DNA of 64,000 nucleotides from Paraburkholderia fungorum (lineage in GTDB: Bacteria > Pseudomonadota > Gammaproteobacteria > Burkholderiales > Burkholderiaceae), in NCBI RefSeq assembly GCF_900099835.1, contig NZ_FNKP01000002.1, positions 1,240,001 to 1,304,000 on the forward strand, read 5' to 3'. The translations under genes were made by a program, and so were the position numbers. How positions within the stretch are numbered: the stretch's first letter is position 1; each line of letters starts with the position of its first letter. The notes below the pieces were generated by a model. The model saw only the letters and a list, made by a program, of their open reading frames with translations. It was not told the origin of the DNA and ran no database searches. Below, piece by piece: positions 8,931 through 16,293 of this stretch.

Positions 8931-8966
8931 CCGCACTCGTCGCTAGAGTGCGGACCTACGTTTTTT
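8931..8966 (+). terminator. Candidate terminator downstream of the entericidin gene
   Basis: CCGCACTC (8931-8938) pairs perfectly with GAGTGCGG (8946-8953) around a 7-nt loop, and a run of six T lies at 8961-8966. The seven-base gap between stem and T-run is longer than ideal. The rest of 8829-9163 contains no supported gene. Confidence 0.4.
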
Positions 8967-9163
8967 CGCAGTATTGCCGTTCCTTGTCGCGATGTGGCCA
9001 GGTGACGCGTTATCGCTCATTTGAGCTGTCGCCGGTCTTGCCGTTCTCGCCGTTCTCGCGCACCAATTCGCATTCTTCGCTCTGAATCCAGCGCAGCGAT
9101 GATGACAGCGGCTGTACCAGCCGCGAGACGAGAGGCGGCTATTTCAATCACGCGTTCGCGGAT

Positions 9164-9817
9164 TCAGGCCGCTTCAGCTATCGGCGCTTCCAGAAGACAA
9201 CCAAACTCGCGCGCGAAATCCACCGACACTCGCGCATGCACGGCACCTTGCTTGTCGAAGAACCGCTGCGTGCCTTCCAGCGTGAAAACGCCTTCGTGCC
9301 AGATGTCCGGATGAATATAGAGGCCGTGCCGTCCGTCAAACCGGAAGCACACGAATTTCTCCGGCGAGACATCGTCGCCGGGCAATGCCAGCGGAACATA
9401 GAACGGACGATGGTCGAGCGGAAAGAACAGTTGTCCGCCGTCCGGATGGTAGTTCGCGTGCCATAACAACATGCGCTCCGGCGCGCGGGCGTGGTCTTCG
9501 CGCGCTGCGCCGGGCTCCATGGCGTACGCGAGAATATAGTGGCCGCTCACCGCCGCGTTGCGGCCATACAGAATGTCGCCGCGCCACTCGCTGACGAACG
9601 TGCCTTCGGTCGTGCCGGCTTCGTCGCCGGTTCCGGGATCGATGGGCCTCGATCCGGTGGCCGGCCACCGCACGATTTCGATCGCACAGTCGCTCGGGTC
9701 GGCGACAAGGCGGCCATATCCCTCGAGCGTTGCATCGGTCGCGTCGACAACGGGCATCGTCACGCGACGCAGGTCTGCGGGAAGGGCGGGATTGAGATAG
9801 TCGATTTCGTCGGGCAT
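9164..9817 (-). CDS. Ureidoglycolate lyase (AllA)-like protein
   Basis: A 217-residue soluble protein with a cupin-like C-terminal half. The stretch LFFPLDHRPFYVPLALPGDD (about 131-150), FRFDGRHGLYIHPDIWHEGVF (about 158-178) and HARVSVDFAREFG fits the ureidoglycolate lyase family, in which the His-containing IHP-x-IWHEG segment lies in the active site. It is somewhat longer than E. coli AllA (160), with an N-terminal extension. It is the second gene of a minus-strand pair with an alpha/beta hydrolase, 43 bp behind it. No other allantoin genes are nearby, so purine catabolism is not implied; a related lyase or hydrolase for another hydroxy acid is possible. Confidence 0.72.
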   Translation of the reverse strand: MPDEIDYLNPALPADLRRVTMPVVDATDATLEGYGRLVADPSDCAIEIVRWPATGSRPIDPGTGDEAGTTEGTFVSEWRGDILYGRNAAVSGHYILAYAMEPGAAREDHARAPERMLLWHANYHPDGGQLFFPLDHRPFYVPLALPGDDVSPEKFVCFRFDGRHGLYIHPDIWHEGVFTLEGTQRFFDKQGAVHARVSVDFAREFGCLLEAPIAEAA

Positions 9818-9860
9818 CGGCAGACTCTATAACAGTCAGATGACATTTTCAGGCAGGCGA

Positions 9861-10589
9861 TCAGTTCAAAAACCGCCGGATCGCCGCCGAGAATGCAGCG
9901 GGATTTTCGATCATCAGTAAATGGCCGCAGTGATCGAGCGTCTCGCGGCCGGCGCTTTTTTCAAGTGCCCAATGGGGCACATTCCAGCTACTGTGCGAAC
10001 GCTCGCCAGAAAGCAGATACACGGAATGACGCGCGAATACCTGCTTCAAGGTGGAAAGATAGTCGACACTCCCCGTGACCGCCACAACGGATTGCCCCAT
10101 TGCCCGTAATGTCGACGCGGGCTGATAGTCGAGCCAACGCGCGGCCGAGTCTGCCATTGTCGGCGTCGCATCGGGGATCGCGCCGCGCAGCCATTCGAGC
10201 GGATCGGCGCGGAAACTTTCCAGCATCTTCCCGGCTTCGGCGGGTGTCATGCGGCCGACCGAAGCGGACCAGAATGCATCGTCCAGAGTGAAGTTTCCTT
10301 CGACGTTGACGATCCGCCGCACGCGGTCGGGGTAAGCGTGCGCGAACAGCATCGCAATCGCACCGCCCACTGAGTGGCCGACAAGATCGACGCTCGTCGT
10401 GCCGAATTTGGCGTCGACGAACGCGCGAATATGTTCGACCTGTGCGGGCAGCGAAATGCGGTCGAACAAAGTGCCTCGGTACTCGCCATAGCCCAGCAAA
10501 TGTGGCGCGGCGTATTCCGCGTCGAACCCTGCTACGTCAAAGGTACCGATGAAGCCGTGAATAAAAATAACGGGCGGCTTGCCATTCAT
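9861..10589 (-). CDS. Alpha/beta hydrolase
   Basis: About 242 residues. Landmarks are the oxyanion-hole motif IFIHGFIGTFD near residue 6, the nucleophile elbow GHSVGGAIA with the catalytic Ser near residue 72, and a C-terminal DHCGHLLMIENP with the catalytic His. I chose the ATG at 10589 because GAGGAG lies about ten bases before it; a longer frame starts at 10622 but would put that site inside the coding sequence. It leads a two-gene minus-strand unit with the AllA-like gene. The 44-bp element at 10681 lies 92 bp upstream, shared with the catabolic operon beyond the LysR gene. Ester, lactone or C-C bond substrates are all possible. Confidence 0.87.
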   Translation of the reverse strand: MNGKPPVIFIHGFIGTFDVAGFDAEYAAPHLLGYGEYRGTLFDRISLPAQVEHIRAFVDAKFGTTSVDLVGHSVGGAIAMLFAHAYPDRVRRIVNVEGNFTLDDAFWSASVGRMTPAEAGKMLESFRADPLEWLRGAIPDATPTMADSAARWLDYQPASTLRAMGQSVVAVTGSVDYLSTLKQVFARHSVYLLSGERSHSSWNVPHWALEKSAGRETLDHCGHLLMIENPAAFSAAIRRFLN

Positions 10590-10680
10590 ACGACGTTGTC
10601 TCCTCTCATCTCGATGATCCACGGACCTTCGGCATGCCGGTTATCAGGCGCATTTTCCGGTCCGTCCAGCGACTGACGAC

Positions 10681-10724
10681 TTTACCAAACAGATAACGCA
10701 TCGCGGCATTTATTCAATGGACGG
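10681..10724. promoter_or_regulatory. Copy 1 of a 44-bp regulatory element (LysR-type box)
   Basis: It matches the element at 12258-12301 at 33 of 44 positions, including the first ten bases, an internal TAACGCA and the end TCAAT-x-GACGG. Its left part, TTACCAAACAGATAA, has the T-N11-A layout of LysR boxes. It sits between the alpha/beta hydrolase (minus) and the porin remnant and LysR gene (plus). Confidence 0.6.
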
Positions 10725-10733
10725 TGCAAGTGC

Positions 10734-10855
10734 GCCGCTCACGCTCAATCTTCCGTGACGCTATACGGGATTGTCGATGGTGCCGTGAGGTACACGAATA
10801 ATGGGCATGGTTCGGTGACGTCGATGAGCACGAATGGCTGGCTTTCGTCGAATCG
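10734..10855 (+). pseudogene. Remnant of a Gram-negative trimeric porin gene
   Basis: In frame from 10734 the translation gives AAHAQSSVTLYGIVDGAVRY and then TNNGHGSVTSMSTNGWLSSNR. This is the end of a porin signal peptide, its cleavage site and the first beta strand of the Burkholderia porin family (Porin_4: SSVTLYG-I-D). The start codon and first half of the signal peptide are missing, and after about residue 41 the family pattern (normally continuing into FGLRG-TEDLG) stops; the remaining frame to 10943 is unrelated. A full porin has about 360-390 residues, so this is a deletion remnant. It lies directly behind regulatory copy 1, suggesting that the porin was once part of the LysR regulon. 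Confidence 0.75.
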
Positions 10856-11147
10856 CGTCGTCGTTCTCGATCAGGAAGATCTGCCGGACGACGACAACCC
10901 GATTGAAAATCCATCGAAGCCGGTCGTCGAGTTTTCTCATTGAGAGAATCGGCTCCCGCACGTCGCCGCGACTCTTCGGCATTAGTGGAGACACGTCGGA
11001 TAACATGCTGGTCTGCGGTGCCGGGAAATAGGTCATCGGATCGATACGGAAGTGCAGGGTGGTGCGGTGAGAGACAACGCCAGGCCCTACGCCATGGTCT
11101 GCGTGTCACGATCTGCGGCACCCGCGTTTGCTCTATCCGGAGACAGC

Positions 11148-12104
11148 ATGGGGAAACTGGACTGGTATCTGAACGTCAACCTGAAGGTGCGGCATCTGCG
11201 CCTGCTGGTTGCCGTTTACGATTTCCGAAATCTGCGTCAGGTCGCATCCAATTCATACATCACGGTGCCGGCGGTATCGAAGGCACTCGGCGATATCGAG
11301 CGGGCCCTGGGGGTCAAGCTGTTTGAACGCACGGCGAACGGGCTGCGGCCCACCGCGTATGGCGAAAGTGTGGTTCGGCATGCGCGAATCGTGCTCAGCA
11401 CCCTGAACCAGACCGCTGAAGAAATTCGCGCGCTGCAAACGGGGAGCGCCGGCAAAGTGTATGTGGGAACGTCGCCCATCATGGTGTCGACCATCATGCC
11501 GAAAGCACTCACGCTGCTCAAACAGGACACGCCTCACACCAACGTCGAGATCCGCGAAAACCGCATGGGTGCGCTGGTGCAGGAGTTGCAACGGGGCGAT
11601 CTCGACATGATCGTCGGACGATTGCCGAACAAGTCGGATACCGTCGGCCTGCGTGAGCAGGTGTTGCTCGCGCCGCAGACCAAACTCGTGACCGGGCCGC
11701 TTCATCCGCTCGCCGGTAAAACGAAAGTCGAGTGGTCGGATCTCGAAGAATTCCCATGGGTGCTTCCGCCGGTGGGCTCGCTGCTGCGCGAGCCGATTGA
11801 AAACGCGTTTGCGCGTCATGGCCTCGCCATGCCCTCCAATTACATCGAAACACTGTCGAACCATTTGATCCGCGCATATCTGCAGTTCAACGACGCGATT
11901 GCAATCCATACCGGCGACGTGCTGTACCCCTACGCCGATGTGGGTCCGCTCAACGTGTTGCCGATCGATCTGAAGCTCGTGACGCGTCCGCTCGGTGCGC
12001 TCTGGCGTGACGACAAACCTCTCGCGCCTAGCGCCATGTCGTTGCTGCGCTGTCTCGAACAGGTTTGTTCGGCTGACGTCGCCGTCGCCAATCACGCCGA
12101 CTAG
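11148..12104 (+). CDS. LysR-family transcriptional regulator of the catabolic island
   Basis: About 318 residues with an N-terminal winged helix-turn-helix (residues 14-75; VASNSYITVPAVSKALGDIERALGVKLFERT) and a LysR substrate-binding domain from about 105. The ATG at 11148 follows CCGGAGACAGC; upstream in-frame codons lack a site. It stands between the hydrolase/AllA-like pair and the decarboxylase-LigJ operon, and a 44-bp repeat with a T-N11-A box lies on each side (10681 and 12258). It is the natural candidate to control both units in response to a pathway intermediate. The effector cannot be read from the sequence. Confidence 0.92.
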   Translation: MGKLDWYLNVNLKVRHLRLLVAVYDFRNLRQVASNSYITVPAVSKALGDIERALGVKLFERTANGLRPTAYGESVVRHARIVLSTLNQTAEEIRALQTGSAGKVYVGTSPIMVSTIMPKALTLLKQDTPHTNVEIRENRMGALVQELQRGDLDMIVGRLPNKSDTVGLREQVLLAPQTKLVTGPLHPLAGKTKVEWSDLEEFPWVLPPVGSLLREPIENAFARHGLAMPSNYIETLSNHLIRAYLQFNDAIAIHTGDVLYPYADVGPLNVLPIDLKLVTRPLGALWRDDKPLAPSAMSLLRCLEQVCSADVAVANHAD

Positions 12105-12257
12105 GTTTCGACCGAAACTCGCCCCCGCAAGGGCCGACCGATTTGCCGACGCGCCCTGCGTCGGCGTCGGCCCTGCGTTGTCCTGCCGGACACGCATTCC
12201 ACTGCATTCTTCCTTTCTGCTCCCACCTCGGCGCATCGCGTAGTTGCGTGGGGGGGC

Positions 12258-12301
12258 TTTACCAAACGGTTAACGCAACCGCTCTTTATTTCAATAGACG
12301 G
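12258..12301 (+). promoter_or_regulatory. Copy 2 of the 44-bp regulatory element, upstream of the catabolic operon
   Basis: The left part TTACCAAACGGTTAA is a T-N11-A box with partial dyad (TTACC/GGTTAA). It lies 153 bp after the LysR stop and 120 bp before the TTG start of the first structural gene. The surrounding 12105-12420 has no other supported gene. Similarity to copy 1 is described there. Confidence 0.65.
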
Positions 12302-12420
12302 AAATTGCGCACGGCAAGATCATGTCGTCAACGCGATCACCTGCCTGGCCAGGCCGGCTAGCCTCCGCACCAAGCGGCGACGGCGGGGATCCAGTAAGCC
12401 TATTCAAACAGGAGACACCG

Positions 12421-13395
12421 TTGACTAAAAAAGTCCCGCTCAAAATCGCGATTGCCGGTCACCCGCACACGTCGGCCATTCGCGATGGGGCCATCGAAAT
12501 CGAAGGCGTCGACGCCGAATTCGTCAATGTGCAGCCGCAAATCGGCGCGTTTCGCCGGATGGTGCGTGACCTTGAATTCGACGTTTGCGAGTTGGCGCCG
12601 ACCACTTACATCATCGCTCGCGCTCATGGTGCGCCGTTCGTCGGCTTGCCCATTTTCGTCACGCGCCGCTTCCACCACGGCGGCCTGCTGGTTCGTCCGG
12701 ACGCCGGCATCAAGCATCCGAAAGACCTCGAAGGCAAGAAAGTCGGCGTGCGGGCGTACTCGGTCACGACCGGCGTGTGGACCCGTCAGGTGCTGATCGA
12801 CGAGTTCGGTCTGGATTCGTCGAAGGTCACCTGGGTGGTCGATGACGAAGAACATGTGACGCAACTGAAGCTGCCGGAAAACGTGATTCACGCGCCGGAA
12901 GGCAGCTCGCTTGCCGAAATGATGGCGTCGGGCGAGCTGTCGGCAGGTTTCGCCGGTGCTGCCGGTATCGGCCGAACGGGTGCGCCGACGGGCGGCTGGA
13001 AGGAAGTCGAAGCCGACTACCCGGACCTGCTGCCTAACGCCGCGGAACTCGAAGCCGAATACTACGCACGCACCGGCGTTTATCCGATGCACGGCACGAT
13101 CGTCGTGAAGGATTCGGTGCTGGCCGAGCATCCGTGGATCGCGAAGTCGATTTACGACGCGTTCGCGCAAGCGAAGAAGGAATGGCTCGCGCGTCTCGTT
13201 GCAGGCGAAGCCACCACTGCCAGCGACAGGAACTACCTCGAATTACGCAAGATCGTCGGACACGATCCGCTGCCTTATGGTCTGCGGGAAAACCTGAAGA
13301 CGATTCAAACGCTGGAAGCGACCGCGTTCAAGCAGGGGCTCACGCCGCGACGCATGGATATCGATGAGCTGTTCGTCGATCCACTGGCTGGCTAA
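12421..13395 (+). CDS. 4,5-dihydroxyphthalate-decarboxylase-like protein, paralog 1
   Basis: A 324-residue protein with the periplasmic-binding-protein-II (NMT1-like) fold used by Pht5-type 4,5-dihydroxyphthalate decarboxylases. Family marks are the N-terminal KIAIAGHPHTSAIRDG, FRRMVRDLEFDVCELAPTTYIIARAHG, RRFHHGGLL, and KKVGVRAYSVTTGVWTRQVL. It starts at TTG 12421, since AGGAGACACCG lies directly upstream; longer in-frame starts have no such site. There is no signal peptide, which argues for a cytoplasmic enzyme and against an ABC binding protein. A second paralog lies at 17873. Two such genes in one operon suggest two decarboxylations or two substrate specificities, which is inference. Confidence 0.75.
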   Translation: MTKKVPLKIAIAGHPHTSAIRDGAIEIEGVDAEFVNVQPQIGAFRRMVRDLEFDVCELAPTTYIIARAHGAPFVGLPIFVTRRFHHGGLLVRPDAGIKHPKDLEGKKVGVRAYSVTTGVWTRQVLIDEFGLDSSKVTWVVDDEEHVTQLKLPENVIHAPEGSSLAEMMASGELSAGFAGAAGIGRTGAPTGGWKEVEADYPDLLPNAAELEAEYYARTGVYPMHGTIVVKDSVLAEHPWIAKSIYDAFAQAKKEWLARLVAGEATTASDRNYLELRKIVGHDPLPYGLRENLKTIQTLEATAFKQGLTPRRMDIDELFVDPLAG

Positions 13396-13481
13396 GGCGC
13401 TGCGACCGCACGATTACCGCAACAAGCTGGATAGGTCCGGAGTCAGCGCTGAAGCGCTAACACCGGTCGACAGGAGACACC

Positions 13482-14507
13482 ATGATTATCGATTGCCACG
13501 GTCACTTCACGACCGTTCCCGCTTCGTTCCGCGCGTGGCGCGCGAAGCAGGTTGAATTTGCCAACGACCCCGCCAACGCACCGTCGCTCGACGGCGCACG
13601 TGTGAGCGACGACGAAATCCGCGAAGCCATCGGCAACGGTCAACTGAAGCTGCAACGCGAACGCGGCAGCGACCTCACGCTGTTCTCGCCGATCGCTGGC
13701 CTGATGAGCCACCACCTCGGCAACGAACGCACCAGCCTCGAATGGGCCCGCGTATCGAACGACCTCGTGCATCGCGTGACCGAACTGTATCCGGACAACT
13801 TCGCGCCGGTCTGCCAGTTGCCACAATCGCCGGGCGTCGCGCCTGCGAACAGCGTCGCCGAATTGCGCCGTTGCGTCGAGGAACTGGGCTTCGTCGGCTG
13901 CAACCTGAACCCGGACCCGAGCGGCGGCTACTGGACCGGCACGCCGGTGACGGACCGCGAGTGGTATCCGATGTACGAAGCGCTCGTCGACCTCGACGTG
14001 CCCGCGATGATCCACGTCGCTGCATCGTGCAACCCGTGTTTCCACGGTACAGGTGCCCATTATCTGAACGCGGACACGTCGGTGTTCATGCAGATTCTGC
14101 AATCGGATCTGTTCAAGGATTTCCCGACGCTGCGTCTGGTGATTCCGCACGGCGGCGGCGCAGTGCCTTATCACTGGGGCCGTTATCGCGGCATGTCGCT
14201 GGAAATGCGCGACCGTCCGCTCGAAGGTCTGCTGAACAACATCTTCTTCGACTCGTGCGTGTATCACAAGCCGGGTGTGGAACTGCTGACCAAGGTGATT
14301 CCGTCGGACAACGTGCTGTTCGGCTCGGAAATGATCGGCGCGGTTCGCGGCAAGGATCCGGCAACGGGTCAGTACTTCGACGACACGAAGCGTTATATCG
14401 ACGCGTGCGAGGCACTCTCGGAAGAAGATCGCTACAAGATTTTCGAGGGCAATGCACGTCGCGTGTATCCGCGACTCGATGCACGCCTGAAGGCGCAGGG
14501 CAGGTAA
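13482..14507 (+). CDS. ligJ: 4-oxalomesaconate hydratase (LigJ)
   Basis: A 341-residue amidohydrolase-superfamily hydratase, identical in length to Sphingobium LigJ as I recall it. LigJ adds water to 4-oxalomesaconate to give 4-carboxy-4-hydroxy-2-oxoadipate in protocatechuate-4,5-cleavage and gallate breakdown. The zinc ligands known for LigJ are conserved in place: His6 and His8 (DCHGH), His178 (MIHVAASCN) and Glu283 (GSEMIGAVRG), with His223 (IPHGGGAVPYHWGR). Long blocks such as NLNPDPSGGYWT, GAHYLNADTSVFMQ and EGNARRVYPRLDA follow the family. The start has AGGAGACACC. No ring-cleavage dioxygenase gene is nearby, so how its substrate arises is unknown. Confidence 0.92.
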   Translation: MIIDCHGHFTTVPASFRAWRAKQVEFANDPANAPSLDGARVSDDEIREAIGNGQLKLQRERGSDLTLFSPIAGLMSHHLGNERTSLEWARVSNDLVHRVTELYPDNFAPVCQLPQSPGVAPANSVAELRRCVEELGFVGCNLNPDPSGGYWTGTPVTDREWYPMYEALVDLDVPAMIHVAASCNPCFHGTGAHYLNADTSVFMQILQSDLFKDFPTLRLVIPHGGGAVPYHWGRYRGMSLEMRDRPLEGLLNNIFFDSCVYHKPGVELLTKVIPSDNVLFGSEMIGAVRGKDPATGQYFDDTKRYIDACEALSEEDRYKIFEGNARRVYPRLDARLKAQGR

Positions 14508-14551
14508 GCGCGAGCAGCAGCGCCGTGCATCCACAAGAGACAGAGGAACTT

Positions 14552-15439
14552 ATGGCTTCATCAATCGTTGATATTCACCCGCACATCATCTCCGATAACG
14601 AAACGCTGTATCCGCCGGCACCGTTGTTTGGCAAGCGTTCGGACTGGTCGCAGGAGCGTCCGAGCACGGTCGAAACATTGATTGCTTCGATGGATGCGGC
14701 AGGCGTCGCGAAGGCGGCTGTCGTGCATTCGTCGACCACGTATGGCTTCGACAACAGCTATGTGCTGGACGGTTGCGCGAAATACGCGGACCGCCTGGTA
14801 GCCGTAGGTTCGATCGATGTATTGCAGGCGGACGCGCCCAAGCTGATTCGTGACGCGGTCGAACGCGGGCTCGCGGGCCTGCGTCTGTTCACGGGCGGCA
14901 GCACGAAAGACTTCGACCCGAGCGAACTCGACGATCCGCGCTCGTTCGCTGCATGGGAATTGTGCGGCGAACTCGGTCTGCCGATGTGCATCCAGACCGG
15001 CCCGATCGGCTTGCCGCAAGTGACCGCGCTCGCGAAGCGTTTCCCGAACGTCGCGATCATCCTCGATCACCTGGCTCGTCCGGATGTTCTCGATGGCGCA
15101 CCGTATGCAAAAGCGCAAAGCCTGTTCGATCTCGCGCCATTCCACAACATCTATTTCAAGCTCACGCCGCGCATTTTCGGCGATGTGAAGAAGGAAAAGG
15201 CCAGCGCGGAAACGTTTTTCCCGCGCGTGGTTGAGGCTTTTGGCGCGAAGCGGCTGGCGTGGGGCTCGAACTACCCGACGTCGCCGGGAACGCTTGCCGA
15301 AATTCTCGCAACCGCGCAAGCAGGTCTTGCAAGCGTGAGCGAAGAAGATCGCGAATGGATCTTCGGCAAGACAGCATTGCAACTGTATCCGGCTCTGGTT
15401 TCGGATGCACTCAGCACGCAAAACAAGGAACTGGCATGA
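14552..15439 (+). CDS. Amidohydrolase-2 family hydrolase (LigI-like group)
   Basis: A 295-residue TIM-barrel metal-dependent hydrolase. The N-terminal metal motif is D7-I-H9-P-H11; other landmarks are GLAGLRLFTGG near 108, PMCIQTG near 145, VAIILDHLARPD near 167 and LAWGSNYPTSPG near 232, the last providing the C-terminal Asn/Asp region. The group includes 2-pyrone-4,6-dicarboxylate lactonase LigI and related lactonases and decarboxylases. A LigI-like role beside LigJ would be consistent, but LigI itself differs in its N-terminus, so the substrate is not assigned. GAGGAACTT precedes the ATG. Its stop overlaps the aldolase start by ATGA. Confidence 0.85.
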   Translation: MASSIVDIHPHIISDNETLYPPAPLFGKRSDWSQERPSTVETLIASMDAAGVAKAAVVHSSTTYGFDNSYVLDGCAKYADRLVAVGSIDVLQADAPKLIRDAVERGLAGLRLFTGGSTKDFDPSELDDPRSFAAWELCGELGLPMCIQTGPIGLPQVTALAKRFPNVAIILDHLARPDVLDGAPYAKAQSLFDLAPFHNIYFKLTPRIFGDVKKEKASAETFFPRVVEAFGAKRLAWGSNYPTSPGTLAEILATAQAGLASVSEEDREWIFGKTALQLYPALVSDALSTQNKELA

Positions 15440-16293
15440 GCGACACCCGCCTCAACAGCATCATTCGCGCCTTCGAATCGGGCGAGACTGCGTACACCGC
15501 GTTTTCGAAACTGGACAAGCAGAACGCAATCGAAATGAGCGATGCGCCGTACGACGGCATCGTCTTCGAAATGGAGCACAACCCGTACGACGTGTCCGCT
15601 CTCGGCGACGCATTGCAGTACATGCTGAACCGCAAGCAGATCGCCGAGTCCGGTTCGGTGGCTCCGCGTGTGACGCCGATTGCGCGCATCCCCGCGAACG
15701 GTGTCGAGATGAATCAGGCGTTTGCGAAGCAGGTGCTCGATCGCGGTGCTTACGGTGTCGTGTGGCCGCACGTCGCGACCGTCGAGCAGGCATATAACGC
15801 AGTCGCATCGTGCCGCTATGCACGTCCGAAAAATGCGCCGCTGTACGAACCGAAGGGCGCACGCGGCGACGGTCCCGCAACGGCCGCGCGTTACTGGGGC
15901 TTGAGCATGGCCGACTACTACAAGAAGGCCGACGTGTGGCCGCTCGCCCCCGAAGGCGAAATCCTGGTCGGCCTGATGTGCGAGAGCACCGAAGCCATCG
16001 ACAACCTCGACGATATCCTGTCGAACGTGCCGGGCATCGGCTTCATCCTGATCGGCGAGGGCGACCTCAGCCAGCAACTCGGCCTGCCGCGTCAGTACGA
16101 GCATCCCGAAGTGCTCGACGCGATGCGCCAGATCGTCGAGACCTGCCACAAGCACAACGTGGTGGTCGGCAATCCGCACACGACCGCGAAGAATCACGAC
16201 CGTCTGGTCAAGGAAGGCTACCGCTTCCTGATGTCCGCGCCGCAACGCAGCTATGGCGTGGTCGGTGCAGCACGCGAGCTGGCGGGGTATTAA
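15436..16293 (+). CDS. HpcH/HpaI-family class II aldolase
   Basis: A 285-residue pyruvate-type aldolase (HpcH/HpaI/citrate lyase beta fold). Visible are FEMEHNPYD near 47, a VVWPHVATVEQAYNAVASCRYA helix near 110-130, ILVGLMCES with the metal-binding Glu near 180, and ILIGEGDLSQQLG with the metal-binding Asp near 212. Such enzymes cleave 4-hydroxy-2-oxo acids to pyruvate plus an aldehyde or oxo acid. In classical 4,5-cleavage pathways the product of LigJ is cleaved by LigK, which is from another family, so this gene may replace LigK. Coupled with the preceding gene (ATGA) and directly followed by the ThDP enzyme start. Confidence 0.88.
   Translation: MSDTRLNSIIRAFESGETAYTAFSKLDKQNAIEMSDAPYDGIVFEMEHNPYDVSALGDALQYMLNRKQIAESGSVAPRVTPIARIPANGVEMNQAFAKQVLDRGAYGVVWPHVATVEQAYNAVASCRYARPKNAPLYEPKGARGDGPATAARYWGLSMADYYKKADVWPLAPEGEILVGLMCESTEAIDNLDDILSNVPGIGFILIGEGDLSQQLGLPRQYEHPEVLDAMRQIVETCHKHNVVVGNPHTTAKNHDRLVKEGYRFLMSAPQRSYGVVGAARELAGY

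Noticed and set aside
10755..10943. The 62-residue frame beginning in the porin remnant as an intact small gene
   Set aside because: Only the first part matches the porin family, the start GTG is an internal Val codon of the porin, and the tail is unrelated, so it is a remnant and not a gene.
13742..15439. A long fusion-like frame covering LigJ and the next amidohydrolase
   Set aside because: The first part is the wrong frame of ligJ. The real second gene starts at the ATG at 14552 with its own ribosome site.
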